Shown here one piece after another: positions 1 to 11,615 of a stretch of DNA of 64,000 nt. The stretch comes from Cheiracanthium punctorium. Taxonomy: Eukaryota > Arthropoda > Arachnida > Araneae > Cheiracanthiidae. The stretch lies in NCBI GenBank assembly GCA_038373885.1, contig JAWZYV010019925.1, positions 525,001-589,000 of the forward strand, given 5' to 3'. Each line of letters starts with the position of its first letter. Position 1 is the first letter of the stretch. Under the pieces are notes generated by a model. It had not been told where the DNA came from and searched no databases. It was given only the letters and a program-made list of their open reading frames with translations. Both the position numbers and the translations under genes were made by a program.

Positions 1-1541
1 AGCACGTTCTTTGGACGCGAGAGGCACCCGCTAAGGTCATTAATCACTCTCGATGCTAGACGCGAGTAGAAAACCAAGGCTTCAATGGAAACTGTCGACC
101 TTCAAGTCCTATTTTATGACAAAACATGACAAATTTTGTGACAAATAACTATCTTAACCTTACTCTTACCTGTACTTAAATTTCTTACCTTAATTTAGGG
201 TAATAATTAAAATTATTTCTTATGAAACAAGCACATATAATTTGTTATCTAAAGTTTAAAATGCAAACTAGAAAAATTTGAAATCCCTGTGAAAATGAAT
301 CCTTTAAAGAAAACAGAACAAATTAATCTTAAATTTTCTGCAATACAGTTATTCACCGTATCAAATCACAATGCAATTTTAATAATTCTCATTGGTTCCA
401 AGTATTTTGCTTCCATTCTACATATACACTTTATTTCAAAGTAACAAAATTTTAAAAAATGAATTGAATTTAAAAGAATTAATCACAATACGACTGTATG
501 AGTTTATTCTGTAGTGTAAAACTATTCTGAAAATTCTATTTTTATAGCACCAACTAAAGAAAATGCTAAAAAGATTCACTGAATAAAATCAGTCACAACA
601 CACTTTAATCATGCATTGCATTTCCTCTTTTGAAAAGTGAGGGGGGAAAAAAATTCTGGCCTTAAAAACAAAATAACAACAACAAAACAAACAAACAACA
701 ACAACAACAAAATCTGCGAGAGAAGAAATGATTGTGAGCTTCTGAAAACGAAAGTTTACATATTTTTCTCTTTCTATTTTCTATCTCCTAATACTGACTC
801 ATCAAAACAAAACTGGTGGTGTTTCCTTATGTTTCAATATTTACTCTTGACAGAATAATAATTAAAAATTGTCAAAGATTGGCAATAAACTACTAATTTG
901 TAATATAACTCAAAGCACTTTCAGATACAAGAGTTAACATAAGTCCTTTCCATTACTACGCAATGTTCAGCAATAATTAAAAGATCAAAACATTCAATTA
1001 TCACATCAACGATTCCAACTATCATATGTTTAATAGTACAAATATTTAACCTAATATTATTTCACACCCAACAAACAAATTGCTTCATTTAATGGTAACG
1101 CTTTATGGAAGCACAGTAGTATATATATTTTTTACCTTCATTACTTAAGAGCATAAACAGTAAAATAGAAGCAAATCGAAACAAAAATCATATGTTCTAC
1201 CGTTCACTTTAATTCTCATCGAAGTGAAATCAGCACTACACATTGTGGTAGTGGATACAGTGGCAGGAACATGCAACAGAGGTAGGAACATTTACATCAT
1301 ATTTTAAAATTGTCAGGTATGGATGTCCTGTAAAAAGAATACTGAGCAGAGACCAAAACAATGTAGTTTCAATTGTGAATTGTTTTTTTTTAATTAGTTT
1401 GATTTCCAATTTTAAAAAAGAGAGCAGGTTTTTTTTACTGCTCTTTAAAAGTGTGCTTGCTTGTGTTATGCTGGGAATGCTTTCATATAAATAGTAGTGG
1501 ATTATTATGCTTTAGTGTCAGTGAAACAAATCTGATATTAT
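1..1541. other. Unassigned AT-rich sequence
   Basis: No gene or element was recognised. The first ~120 bases are less AT-rich than the rest but gave no convincing exon on either strand. A (CAA)n/(AAC)n-type simple repeat lies at about 667-713. The missing 5' exons of METTL17 could lie here or further upstream; none was recognised. Confidence 0.5.
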
Positions 1542-4272
1542 CAGGGTGTCGACAGATCAGGGAAATCATGGAAATATCAGGGAATTTTGCAAAAATATTT
1601 AAAAATCATGGAACTTTCGTTTTTGTCTAGTGAACTAGATCATTTTAAATTGTCAATCTGATGCGTGCTCCGTTCTAGATCACACGATACTCAACTGATG
1701 CACAGATACAGACATTTTACGAATCCGAAACCAGAATACAGATCATACGAGAACATAGAAAAATGAATCCGAGACTCAAGTGATGTAGGCACTATCACTA
1801 TACAAATCCGAAAAAGCGCATGTATTCGGACTCGTTCTAAGATGCGGATCGTACAAGAAACCGGATATGCGAATCATATCGGCATGTGAATCAATTTCAC
1901 ACATGTGAATTGCTTCCTGATTAGTCATAGGTAAAATGAATGGTGGGTCATTCCACGTCAAATCAAACACAAAACTGGAGAAAGTTCACCACACCAACTT
2001 AGATTTTCCTCAAATTTTATATAGAGGATTTATAGGCTAAGACATCAACAAATCTCAATTTTAAAGGTTCTACGATAATTAATTACCAAGAAATTAATTA
2101 TGCAAATTTTTAAGTACTCCAGGCATTTGCAAAAACTAGAAAATACATAAAAGTGCTTGTATCGGGAAAACGTAAAACAAACAACAAAAAATGCATGTCA
2201 CACACAGTGTTAAATTAAAAAAAAATCTAAAGTTAAAATTTTCAATTACTTTTAATTTAACCCTGTTGTTTTTGGCAATCATCCATCAGCCAATAAATCT
2301 TTGTAATTCTGTATGACATTCGAGTCAATAGAAGGAACAAAGTTTATTAAAAGAATTGAATTCCTGTAAGTTACAATACTTATTTACATTTAACAGAATG
2401 CGAACAAAATTGTGCTTTGGCTAGTTTTCTGGATACAGCAATTTGAAATAGGTTTTACTGTATACTGTATTAAATTTTTATTGTTACAACAACTAGCATA
2501 GCAATGTCAGGCACATTGTCAAATTGCACATTTGGTGATATATTGCAGAATAAATGTCATGTAATCAGTTATTCACGGCAAACTTTTACGTCTACCCTCC
2601 TAGGAGGATTATATTCGAAATGTTCTGAAATCGATTTTTAGGCATTCTTAAGTGTTGTGTATTTTACAGCAAGAATTTTATCGATATCTCTTTTCTTCTT
2701 TGAGATCCCGCAGAATATGTGAAAAGAGCATTTTGGGCCTTTATCCTCCATAAATTACGAATTTTGGAAAGTACTCTCTAATCTAGCACTTACGCTATAA
2801 AATCCCACTCGTGCTAAATTTCGTGTTATTAGCTTCAGTAGTTTTGGCTAGGTAAAATATTGACATACTGAAATCGGATAGAACTTTCCGGTAGACCTAA
2901 TGTATATATATATACATATATATGTTTTATCAAACATTGTTCTTTCTTTTAGTTTAATATCACACAGAATTCCAAAGATTAATTGGCTGATGGATGACTG
3001 CCGAAAACAACAGGGTTAAATGAAAAATAATTCTAAATTTTAATTTTAGAAATCTTTTTAATTTAACATTGTTTAACATGCATTTTTTGTTGTTTGTTTG
3101 TTTTACGTTTTCCGATCCAAGCACTTTGATATATTTTCTAGTTTTTGAAAATGCCTGGAGTAGTAGTTAAACTTCAGATGTCAATTTAAAAGACATAGGA
3201 AAATTGACTAACGCTTCTGAATTTTCTCATCTTCAGTATAAATATTGCATATGAAAATCCTCATATATAGGTACATACATACAATTTTTTTTTCTCTGCT
3301 CCTGAGCAGAAAGCCAAGATGAAATTATTTTGGGATGTAGGATTATTCCAGCTTAACAACATATAAAAATTTAAAACATGTATCTGATCAGACATGCCGA
3401 AAAAAAATCATGATGTTTTTTAGCAAATGCAGTGCTCATGCATAAACTATAGAAGATATGCAAATTTCGATAACATTTTTGGAATCAGCGTAAAAAGTTA
3501 CTCCTAGAAACAAATTTTCACTTCAGTAACTTTTACAGGTAAGGAGTTATTTAAGGAATTGAGAAAAAAGTTGGCGCATCTTGCAGAAAACTTAAAAATT
3601 TGTATAATTAATTTTTCCGTAATTAATTATCGTACAACCTGCAAAATTGAGATTTGTTGATGTCTTAGCCTATAAATCATCTATATAAAATTTGAGAAAA
3701 ATCCGAGTTGGTGTGGTGAACTGCACTGTTTGATGTGACGTGGAATGACCCTGGTAAAAGATGATTTAGTCTTCTACTGCGCCGTTGTGTTTTTTAAAGT
3801 GATGGGACATTTGAGTGATGCCTGCTAAGCTCCCTCGCAAGACGATTTTTTTTATAGATAGTGCTCATTTTTAAGCCTTTTTACATATTTTTTAAAATTT
3901 AAAACGATACATTGATTGAAATAAAATAAATTGACTAGGTGGCCAGTTTATTATGATCAGTCATCCTTACGCGTAAAATTGAACACTATAAAACGAGGAA
4001 ACTTTCTGCTACATATTGTCTTTTAGTGCTCAACTAAAAATTTTATGTTTGGATTTATGAAACTGAACTACAATTTTATTAAGCATTTTTGTGGTTTTCT
4101 ATTATTTATTTCCCTATATGAAGCATTCACCTGTTGGTGCATGATACACAATGGTGATTTACATGAAAGATTATGGTATGTATATAATTAGTTCTGGAAA
4201 TTTGATAAAGATAGTCAGGGAAATCATGGAAAAATCAGGGAACTTTTTTTCTCAATTTCTGTAGCCACCATG
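1542..4272. mobile_element. hAT-like element with 5-bp TSD ATTAT
   Basis: The left end is CAGGGTGTCGACAG followed by repeated 'tcagggaaatcatgg' motifs. The right end, read on the other strand, is CATGGTGGCTACAGAAATTG with the same 'ccatgatttccctga' motifs. Both borders carry ATTAT (1537-1541 and 4273-4277). CAGGGTG-type ends suit hAT elements, and 5-bp duplications are known for some hAT groups. No transposase frame was recognised, and the middle is occupied by another inverted-repeat element. Confidence 0.6.
1946..3751. mobile_element. Long-TIR (foldback-type) element nested in the hAT-like element
   Basis: Both ends start GGTCATTCCACGTCAAATCA-like on opposite strands (right end differs at a few bases). 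The arms then continue as diverged inverted copies for over 300 bp: the shared blocks include 'gtcttagcctataaat', 'ctccaggcattt', 'acgttttccgat' and 'aaccctgttgtttt'. The unpaired middle (about 2390-2930) has no recognisable ORF. The right arm holds an extra ~400-bp block (about 3180-3580) absent from the left. Superfamily not assigned. Confidence 0.7.
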
Positions 4273-4888
4273 ATTATTGAAAAAATATAATAATATATAT
4301 TTTTAATTTGTTTCTTCCTTTTTTATGAAGTAAAAAACCCCCTCATAGACCCAAAATGATAATAATAAGAAGAAGAATTTGTAGTTAATGCTGTAAATTT
4401 AAAACTGTGTGTAGACTTGTTTCATTTTAAGCTGCATGCACTAAATAGTTGTACTTCATTTTGAGTTGTTATTCAATTCATTTTAAAACAATTATCTTAT
4501 CATTATTAATCAGCTATTGTAAACAATTTCTAATTTTTATTTTGTAGAATGATTGTTCTTTAATTGCACACATGAGAACAAGGAAATATTGCACATTTGA
4601 TGTTTGGTAATAATTCACTCCACCCAATTGCAGAATATTTATGTATTGAAATATAAATTTTTATTGCAGTCTATATTGCCATAAAGTGATATAGTCAGAG
4701 AATGAGGAGGGGCAATGGAAAATCCCCAAAATGTATTTCTTTGAACGAAATTATACATTTTTTTTTTTTCGCCTTTTTTCCTTTTAAAGATATTCTTCTG
4801 GCTATAATCCATTTAACTATAAGGAAATTGTTTTAATTTTATTTTAGTTGCTTCTTTAATGCAGCTTATTCAATATTGTATATTTTAG

Positions 4889-5014
4889 AGGAAAGGGAAA
4901 CTGTTTTACGCGAAGATTCTGAAGAATTATGTAAACGCCTGTTTGCGAGGAGACTCCCCATGGAAAAATATGAAATTGATCAAAAGATACTTGAAAAAGC
5001 TCCTGGTTATTCTG
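4889..5014 (+). CDS. METTL17: METTL17 exon a (N-terminal region)
   Basis: The acceptor is ttttag and the donor is gtatac. Open frame of 41 codons from 4891 (begins ERETVLREDS, contains LFARRLPMEKYE), with one base of a Gly codon completed by the next exon. An alternative acceptor two bases later would also keep the frame. It corresponds to the helical region before the methyltransferase core. The frame is also open just upstream, so the acceptor choice is supported but not proven. Confidence 0.8.
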
Positions 5015-7378
5015 GTATACTTCTTTTTTTTTTTAATGTTTCATATTAAAAGACATGTTTTAAATATTGGTACAACATCACTACCTGCCGATTGGGGGTA
5101 GCATCATGGTCATCCTATTGCTATTTTGTTTTGACTTCTACAAGACTGCCACCTGCGACTAAAAAGTGATCATTTGCTATTATTTTCAGCAAAGGGCGAC
5201 TATGGTGACTATTTTTTGAAGAAAAAAAAATAGAAAATTGCAACTTTTTTTTATCAAAGAAAAATTTTATTAAGGACTTTTTTAGATTGCAAGGTACGAA
5301 AACAGTTGCTAGCAGCCATTGTGGGAAAAGGTATCGATATGTGCCTTACGTATATTAATGAATACTTGCCAACTTTTATGCTTTCAGCATAAAACTTTTT
5401 TATGATTTTACACAAATACCCAGTTTTACACTTTTTAATGAATTTAAGTTTTTTTTTTATTTTAATAAAATCCCGGTCCATGTTTTGTTTTAAAAAATAA
5501 TCTCAAAATTTATCATCCATGAGTTTTCCATGGAATTCTGTGATTTTGTTTATTTGAAGATTACCAAATTTCCAGCTCTCCACCCCCCCACCTCCCCACC
5601 TGGATAGACTAATTCAGATGTTTGTTCATTAAAAATATAGGTAGGAAAAATTTTATGTTTTTTTTTCCCCTTCCTTTTTAGTGTAATTTTACAGCATTTT
5701 CTTATGTATTACAAAATTACTTTTTCTTTCCCTAATATTTTTAAAATTATAAGAATTTTGTGTCTAGTATTTTTTAAAATGAAAATAATTACATTTTAAT
5801 TATTATTCTTATTATCATTTTGATGTGTATCTCTATTCTAAAAAAAAGTAAAGGCTGCTGGCACAGTCAAAGCTTGTTGGCCTAGCTCCTCCTAAACCGT
5901 GGGGATTTGACTTTGGACTAAGGTGCCCACAGATTCGAAAAATTCCGAGGAACCTGCTAAGCTGACTTAAATTTTGAAAATCGAATTATTTTAGAAGATA
6001 TTAATAAAAAACTGAAAAAATAAACATAATGGTTGCCAGATTTGGCATAAAATCATTCATTCCTTTGCAACAAAGCGTTTCCAAGTATCTAGAATCGCAT
6101 GAAATTTACAAACATGAGTTAGAATTATGCCCATTTTACGCCAAACTAAAAACTATATGAAATAAGTAACTCAAAATGTGTTACACAAGTTGACAATTTT
6201 CAAATAGTAAGTTCGCTTAGACGACAGGAGTTTAGAATTAGCGATTATTCATTTTTCCAAAACAGAATAGCTAATATCTTGAAATGAAAAAAATTAAAAT
6301 GCAGATTATTTTAAAGCCGGTTCGGTCCAGCTGGATTATTTGCTACCAGTAGAAATATTTGGCGTCGTTAACTATGCCATTATAACAGTTATAGTACACT
6401 TTGGATATTTGCTAGCGCGACGAGATGGTATAATTCGTGGTGCTAAGTATGCCAATCTGCAAATGATTATGTAAATGAAAATATGGATAACGATTTTCCG
6501 GTAACCTTAAATGAACAGTAATTACAGGCTGTGAGCATGTGTAAATCGCCAAATAATGAAAAGTCGTCATTGGTAGCAAGCTATCCTATCTGTTCCGTAG
6601 CTTTTATTAACTTTACATGTATGCAAGTCGCCAAATAATGAAAAATCGCCATGGGTGGCAAATTCGCAAGGTGTCCAATAGGTTTTACATTATTAAAAAT
6701 ACAGCTGAAACAGATGTTCTGATTTTATTACGCTTTAGCTCCTAATTAATATAACTTTTGAATGGCAACATTAAATATCATTGTGTTTCTGAGGAGTGCA
6801 AATAATTTTTCCAGCGATTATAAGTGGAGTCCGCACTCCAGGTGGAGTATAGCTCAGGACCCGTGCAACACGGATTCCCATAACAAAATATCTTCCGTGT
6901 TATGAGGGGGAGGGGGTCTACTGTAGTGTGAAGTTGAAATTTTTATGTACCAATGAACATGCAAGAACCAAGCAATGTGCTGCTGAGTAACATTCTATTT
7001 GATCCAATCTTCGGGTTTTTTCTGTTGAAATTATGTCTTTTTTATGAATAAGCCTTATTAGGGGCCGAATGCCTCATACGAAAAGCGAGCGTAGCGAGTC
7101 TGGGGGCCTTGGCCCCTAGTATGTTATATAAATATATTTTAATATTTTATACTGTTTAAAATATGTAGGTTAGTAAAACTCAAAAGTGTTTCATGAGATC
7201 ATTTTATGTAAAGCATTATAAATACTATTCATGCACTATTTAGTATAAATCATTTAAAATGTCATTCGTGCACTGTTTCGCAAAAATCATCAAAAATGTT
7301 GTTTTCGCGTTATTTTACACCTTGAGAAATTTCAAAAGTTGGTAGTTTTCTTTATGGTATGTTCTAGCCTATGCAGAT
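5015..7378. other. METTL17 intron, mostly unassigned
   Basis: No gene recognised. A ~40-bp segment containing 'cgccaaataatgaaaa' occurs twice, near 6547 and 6630 (about 84 bp apart). A GC-rich hairpin with arms TAGGGGCC/GGCCCCTA spans 7059-7118 and contains 'gcgagcgtagcgag'. These are probably scraps of unidentified repeats. Confidence 0.4.
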
Positions 7379-7717
7379 CTACTGCTTGCCCAAAGATGAA
7401 ATGTCGGCTTTGGCACTCTGCCAAATGAATGCTGCTATATGTTTCACAGGGAAGATGTGTTCAGATGTACAAGGGCTCTTAAAATTCTATACGGTAGTAG
7501 CGTGTTTTGAGTCATTTTGATTCTCATTTCCGATTTACAAAATACTTCCACACTGCCAGTTGGCCAAAAAGTGGCTAAATTGGCAGCCCTGTCCACAAGA
7601 TTACTAGAGAGAGAATTTCTTGCACATCTGAATCCATCTCCCCATTGAAACAAATCACAGCATCCATTTTTTTGGCAGCTCGCCAAAGCCGACCTTTTAT
7701 CTTTGGCCGAGCAGTAG
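7379..7717. mobile_element. MITE-like element with ~45-bp inverted ends
   Basis: The left end CTACTGCTTGCCCAAAGATG continues to 'gtcggctttggcactctgcc'. The right end, read on the opposite strand, begins CTACTGCTCGGCCAAAGATA and continues 'ggtcggctttggcgagctgcc'. Total 339 bp with no transposase. No clear target duplication was seen, so the superfamily is open. Confidence 0.65.
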
Positions 7718-7875
7718 CTAATGAGAACATATTTTCTTTTGGCCCACCATGATTATGTGCAATTTTCTTCCTTTTTTTTTTTTTTTTTTTTTTTTTCCAA
7801 TCAGGTTGTTAAAAATGCTCTATCAGTTTCTAAAGCATTGACAATGTAAAACTGATTAAGGGAAGAGAAAATAAT

Positions 7876-8226
7876 ATGAATACTCCATTACCATCATGGT
7901 TCCAACTTTACCAGAGGCAAAACCCGCAAAAGCTAAATGCTTTGTATATGCCCCCAAAATGGCCAGAAGCAATTCCAGCAAAGTTTACCACTAAAATACC
8001 TGAACTAATGAGCTCAGTGAAAAACTACAGAAATAGTTATTTTCCGGTGGAGCTGAGACCTTTGCTCTCAAAAGCAGTACCTCGTCAGTTGAAACATGAA
8101 CTTATTTTCAGATACAAAAACGCAAATGTAACAAGAAACCATTTTATTTGCCATAACCAAGATTTTGATAGATGTGCCATTCTATACAGTTTTCTGAAAA
8201 AAATTTCGGAAAATTTTGCTGAGTAG
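7876..8226 (+). CDS. Unrecognised single-exon ORF, 116 aa
   Basis: An ATG-initiated frame of 116 codons lies inside the 5.6-kb METTL17 intron, on the same strand. The product starts MNTPLPSWFQLYQRQNPQKL and contains MPPKWPEAIPAKF and SYFPVELRPLLSKAVP. Composition is balanced and unlike the K/N/F-rich chance ORFs around it, and proline-rich turns are frequent. It has no signal peptide, membrane segment or motif that I recognise. A poly(T) run precedes it (7773-7797), and no poly(A) signal or tail is obvious after it. It could be a small intronic gene, a retrocopy fragment or an unfamiliar transposon ORF. It cannot be a METTL17 coding exon, since exons a and b already join in phase and this frame ends in a stop. 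Confidence 0.4.
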   Translation: MNTPLPSWFQLYQRQNPQKLNALYMPPKWPEAIPAKFTTKIPELMSSVKNYRNSYFPVELRPLLSKAVPRQLKHELIFRYKNANVTRNHFICHNQDFDRCAILYSFLKKISENFAE

Positions 8227-8557
8227 AAAAAAATGAAACATATTTGACATTGTCTTTTTTTCTTTTTCTATCATTTCAATACATATTTCATTAATTTTCA
8301 GTAATGAGCCAACCTTGACAGCATTTTTTTTTTTTTAATAGCTCTAAGCTTTTTTAAATCTTATCAATTTGGAATATGTAGCAGAAGTGTTTCCTTTCTT
8401 TGAACTTATCCGACAGTGTACTCAGATTGGCCAAATTCTTTCTTAAACAAAAGAGTCAATCAAAAAAGTGGCCAACCCAGATGATCTCTTAAAGATTTTC
8501 AACTCACAATCAAATCTCATGTAGACTTAACAAATTTTTCAGATTACAAGTAAAGTA

Positions 8558-10208
8558 CCGGGTGATCCAAAAGTTAGGACAAACTTTAAAAATAAATAAT
8601 TCGAAAACAAATCAAGATACAAAGATACGGTTTGCACCAAATGGATGGAAAAGAAACCGGGTTTTGTGTGGCAACGAAACAAAAATAGTTCTGTTAGCGT
8701 ACAACAGATGGTGATACAGTGTTTTATTTCACCAAAAGATGATTTACAAATGGAAAAATGTTGACAACTTACAAGTCAGCTTAATTACAGTTAATTGGTA
8801 CTACAGTAAATTTTCAATGTGCTGCCCATCATTCAGAAGCACAGTTGTGAGACGAGTCACTACACCGTTCACAGCATTTAGTAGCATTTCTTGTGTTACG
8901 GCAGACACATTTTGGCAGATGGCATCTTTCAGTGCTGCTAGTGATGCCGGTTGGTCGCGGTACACTTTTGACTTCAAGAATCCCCACAGTCAAAAGTCAC
9001 AGGACGTAAGATCGGGAGATCTTGGAGGCCATGATTGATTAAAGCAGCAACTGATAATGTGATCCTCCCCAAATGATGAGCGTAGCAGATGTTGGACAGG
9101 CAGAGCAATATGAGGTGGTGCTCCATCTTGCATAAAGGTAACTGCTTGAAGTGCCTGTCGCGCTTGCAATTCAGGAATAATGTTGTTCTGTAACAGTGCT
9201 GCATATTGCTGACCAGTAACAGAAACTGTTTTGAAACCCATCTGTGTGACTTCCTCGAAAAAAAATGGACCAATTATGAAATCAGCAGTGAAGCCACACC
9301 AGACTGTCACTTTAGGCTATTGCAAGGGTACCTCAACAAATGCATGTGGATTTTCTGTGGTCCACACTTGACAATTGTGGGTGTTAACAGCAAGAGAAAG
9401 TGTGAAATGCGCCTCATCTGTCCAGAGCACAGTGTGAAGCCAGTCGTGCTGCTCTTCCATTTTATTGAATACCCAATTGGCAAAATCTCGACGAGAGTCG
9501 AAGTCAGGAGGTTTCAGTTCTTGGTTATGTTGCAACTTATAGGGATACCGTTTCAGAGTTATTTGCAGTGCTCTCCACACACTTCCGTGCGACACTCCTG
9601 TCTGCCTCGAAACTTCTCAGGCACTGCTCTTCCCTTGTGCAGAAATCGCCGACATGGATTGCACCGTCTGCTCCTCTGTTGTGACAACAGTAGGGGCTGT
9701 TGAGGGACGACCACTTCTTGCACGTGACGCGAAAGATCCAGTAGATTCAAATTTCTTCATCATTTTGATCAATGCAGAAGGTGTTATTGGTCCTTTTCTG
9801 CCTCGCATGCCCTTCATGTAGTAATATGCTTGCAATGCTGCTGTGGCACTTATAATAAAGTTTGACTAAGAGGGCTTTCTTATCTATGGACAGCATTTCC
9901 ATGCGTATAAGCTTCGACTACCATTACCTGCTCCAGTTGCTCCCTTTTATATCGCTTATTGCTTTATAAAAGTGAAATTTAATGATCCAATAAGATTTAA
10001 TGATCCAATAAGTGAAATTTATGTGCATAATCCTATATCAGAAATACGACAGCGCCATCTGTTGGACACCAAGAGAACTATTTTCGTTTCATTGCCACAC
10101 AAAACCTGGTGTCTTTTCCATCCGTTTGGTGCAAACCATATCTTTGTATCTTGATTCGTTTTCAAATTATTAATTTTTAAAGTTTGTCCTGACTTTTGGA
10201 TGACCCAG
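8558..10208 (-). mobile_element. Tc1/mariner-superfamily transposon, near full length
   Basis: A 1,651-bp element flanked by TA on both sides. Ends are CCGGGTGATCCAAAAGT on the left and, on the other strand, CTGGGTCATCCAAAAGT on the right. The terminal inverted repeats extend about 156 bp (8558-8713 and 10052-10208) and remain highly similar, including 'ggtttgcaccaaa' and 'tttgtgtggcaa'. The interior holds a broken minus-strand transposase. Confidence 0.93.
8801..9902 (-). pseudogene. Mariner-type transposase (DD37D spacing), inactivated
   Basis: The minus-strand frame begins at an ATG at 9902 (MEMLSIDKKALLVKLYYK), then suffers a short frame-shifting deletion near 9850. After that one frame continues to a stop at 8801, interrupted only by three nonsense codons (about 9619, 9319 and 8990). 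Readable parts: helix-turn-helix region, SGRPST linker, LWTDEAHF (first Asp), FMQDGAPPH (second Asp) and PPRSPDL (third Asp). I count 37 residues between the second and third Asp, the DD37D layout of maT-like mariners. The intended length of about 350 residues fits the family. It cannot make a working transposase as it stands. Confidence 0.9.
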
Positions 10209-10585
10209 TATTTCTATTAAAAAAGTCATGTAATAAAAATTCAGTCAGAATGAAATTTCATATTAATGAATTTTACTGAGTTTGGCTGTCGCTAATGTTT
10301 GTACCGATTGTACTGCATTAAAGGTCAGGTCTCGGCCCTCCAGGTACTTTACATCTGCTCCATGCAAGCAATTTCCACTGCATAGAGCCATTGCCATCTT
10401 TACTCCCTCTTGCATTATGTGGTCAGATTAAGCATAATTCTAATTCAAATAAGCAAATTATATTGGGCTTATGTAATAGAATTTGTTTTGGTTTGTTAAA
10501 ATTTGATCTGAATAAGTGGCTTGTCCAATTAACTGGGGTCAACAGTATTACTTAAAGCCTTTATTAATTTAAATACTTTCCATAG
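10209..10585. other. Intron remainder before exon b
   Basis: AT-rich intron sequence with no recognised repeat or ORF. It ends in the polypyrimidine stretch and AG acceptor of METTL17 exon b. Confidence 0.4.
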
Positions 10586-10682
10586 GTCCCTATGATGAAT
10601 TACCGGATGTGTTAACTAAAAAGGAGATGAATCAACTGCGGAAGAGTATTAATTTAGAAGCCGGAAGGTGGAAACCTATAGA
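10586..10682 (+). CDS. METTL17: METTL17 exon b
   Basis: Acceptor ccatag, donor gtaagt. 31 full codons (PYDELPDVLTKKEMNQLRKS...GRWKPI), with split codons at both ends (Gly in, Glu out) that match the neighbouring exons exactly. The preceding intron is 5.6 kb and holds a MITE, an unrecognised ORF and a mariner element. Confidence 0.88.
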
Positions 10683-11220
10683 GTAAGTTTAAATATTTTT
10701 TCAAGGAATATAATTTTTGAATGATTTTGAATGAATGAAAACTTTTTAATGCTACCCTCTCTTATATTATCTATTCAAATTGTCTTGAATATTTTCTATA
10801 CAAACTCAAAATTTTTACAAAATTCTTTATTTATTATGTAAATGTGTCACCTTTAAATCTAATCATTAAATTAATCACTTGCATAATTATATAAGTTTTT
10901 GTTGAATCATGGTATTTAACCCTTTGCTTGCTTATTCCAAGGGCAACTCAAATGCAACAAAATCTGTTCATGCTGCAATGCTTGCAGAATGAACTGGCAT
11001 ATTTTCTTTTCTATGTTGAGAAGTGCATTTTTCCTTTTCACTATTTAGCCAATGAAATATGTTAAATATTGTATGTAAAAATAAAAATTAAAAAGCTTTA
11101 ATTTACTTGCAGGGTTTGTACACTCCTTGAAAACTCTTTATAAGTCCTTGGAAACTTCTTTATTTTTTTCAGTCTACAAAAATTGTCTCTTTTGCATTAA
11201 GTCTGAATAAGTTATTTGAA

Positions 11221-11615
11221 AAATTACCAATTGTTTTACAGCACAGTTAGACATTTAGCTTGCTTTAACCTGGCAAATCTATTGAATGATAAGCAAGGTT
11301 ACCTTAAAAAAATGAAATTTTTGCTTGGGAATGTTGCTGAAGTGGGCCTTGTGGAGATTTCAAACTTTGATGAAATTATGGCAGACTTGACATATTTTGT
11401 TAACTGTACTGTATGTGAAAATTCACATACAGTACAGTTAACAATTTTTGAATTTTATATTAAAAACTCTCATTTGGATTGCTAATTTATAAAGTGCCAA
11501 AGAAAAACATAGTAAATTTTGGCCTTTTCTCAAAAATATGCTTTTGTTGAACCTTGAGCAAGCTACTGTAGAGCGTGGCTTCAGCATAAATAAAAAAAAT
11601 TGAAATTGAGCACTT
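11221..11615 (+). pseudogene. hAT-type transposase C-terminal remnant (outer element)
   Basis: The open frame at 11216-11485 (contains HLACFNLANLLNDKQGYLKK) is followed, after frameshifts, by LNLEQATVERGFSINKK near 11545-11600. That is the C-terminal dimerisation signature of hAT-like transposases (compare SHxNxDVERGFSVN in the inner element). A perfect hairpin interrupts the frame at 11399-11442. Multiple stops make it non-functional. Confidence 0.7.
11399..11442. repeat. Perfect short palindrome (21-bp arms, 2-nt spacer)
   Basis: The left arm starts GTTAACTGTACTGTATGTGA and the right arm is its exact reverse complement, separated by AA. It sits inside the transposase remnant. Exact identity in otherwise decayed sequence suggests a recent local event. 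Confidence 0.95.

Noticed and set aside
637..858. 73-codon ORF on the plus strand
   Set aside because: Low-complexity translation of a (CAA)n tract and AT-rich DNA.
8974..9273. Minus-strand ORF MVHFFSRKSHRW...
   Set aside because: Out-of-frame shadow of the mariner transposase, whose true frame carries the DDD motifs.
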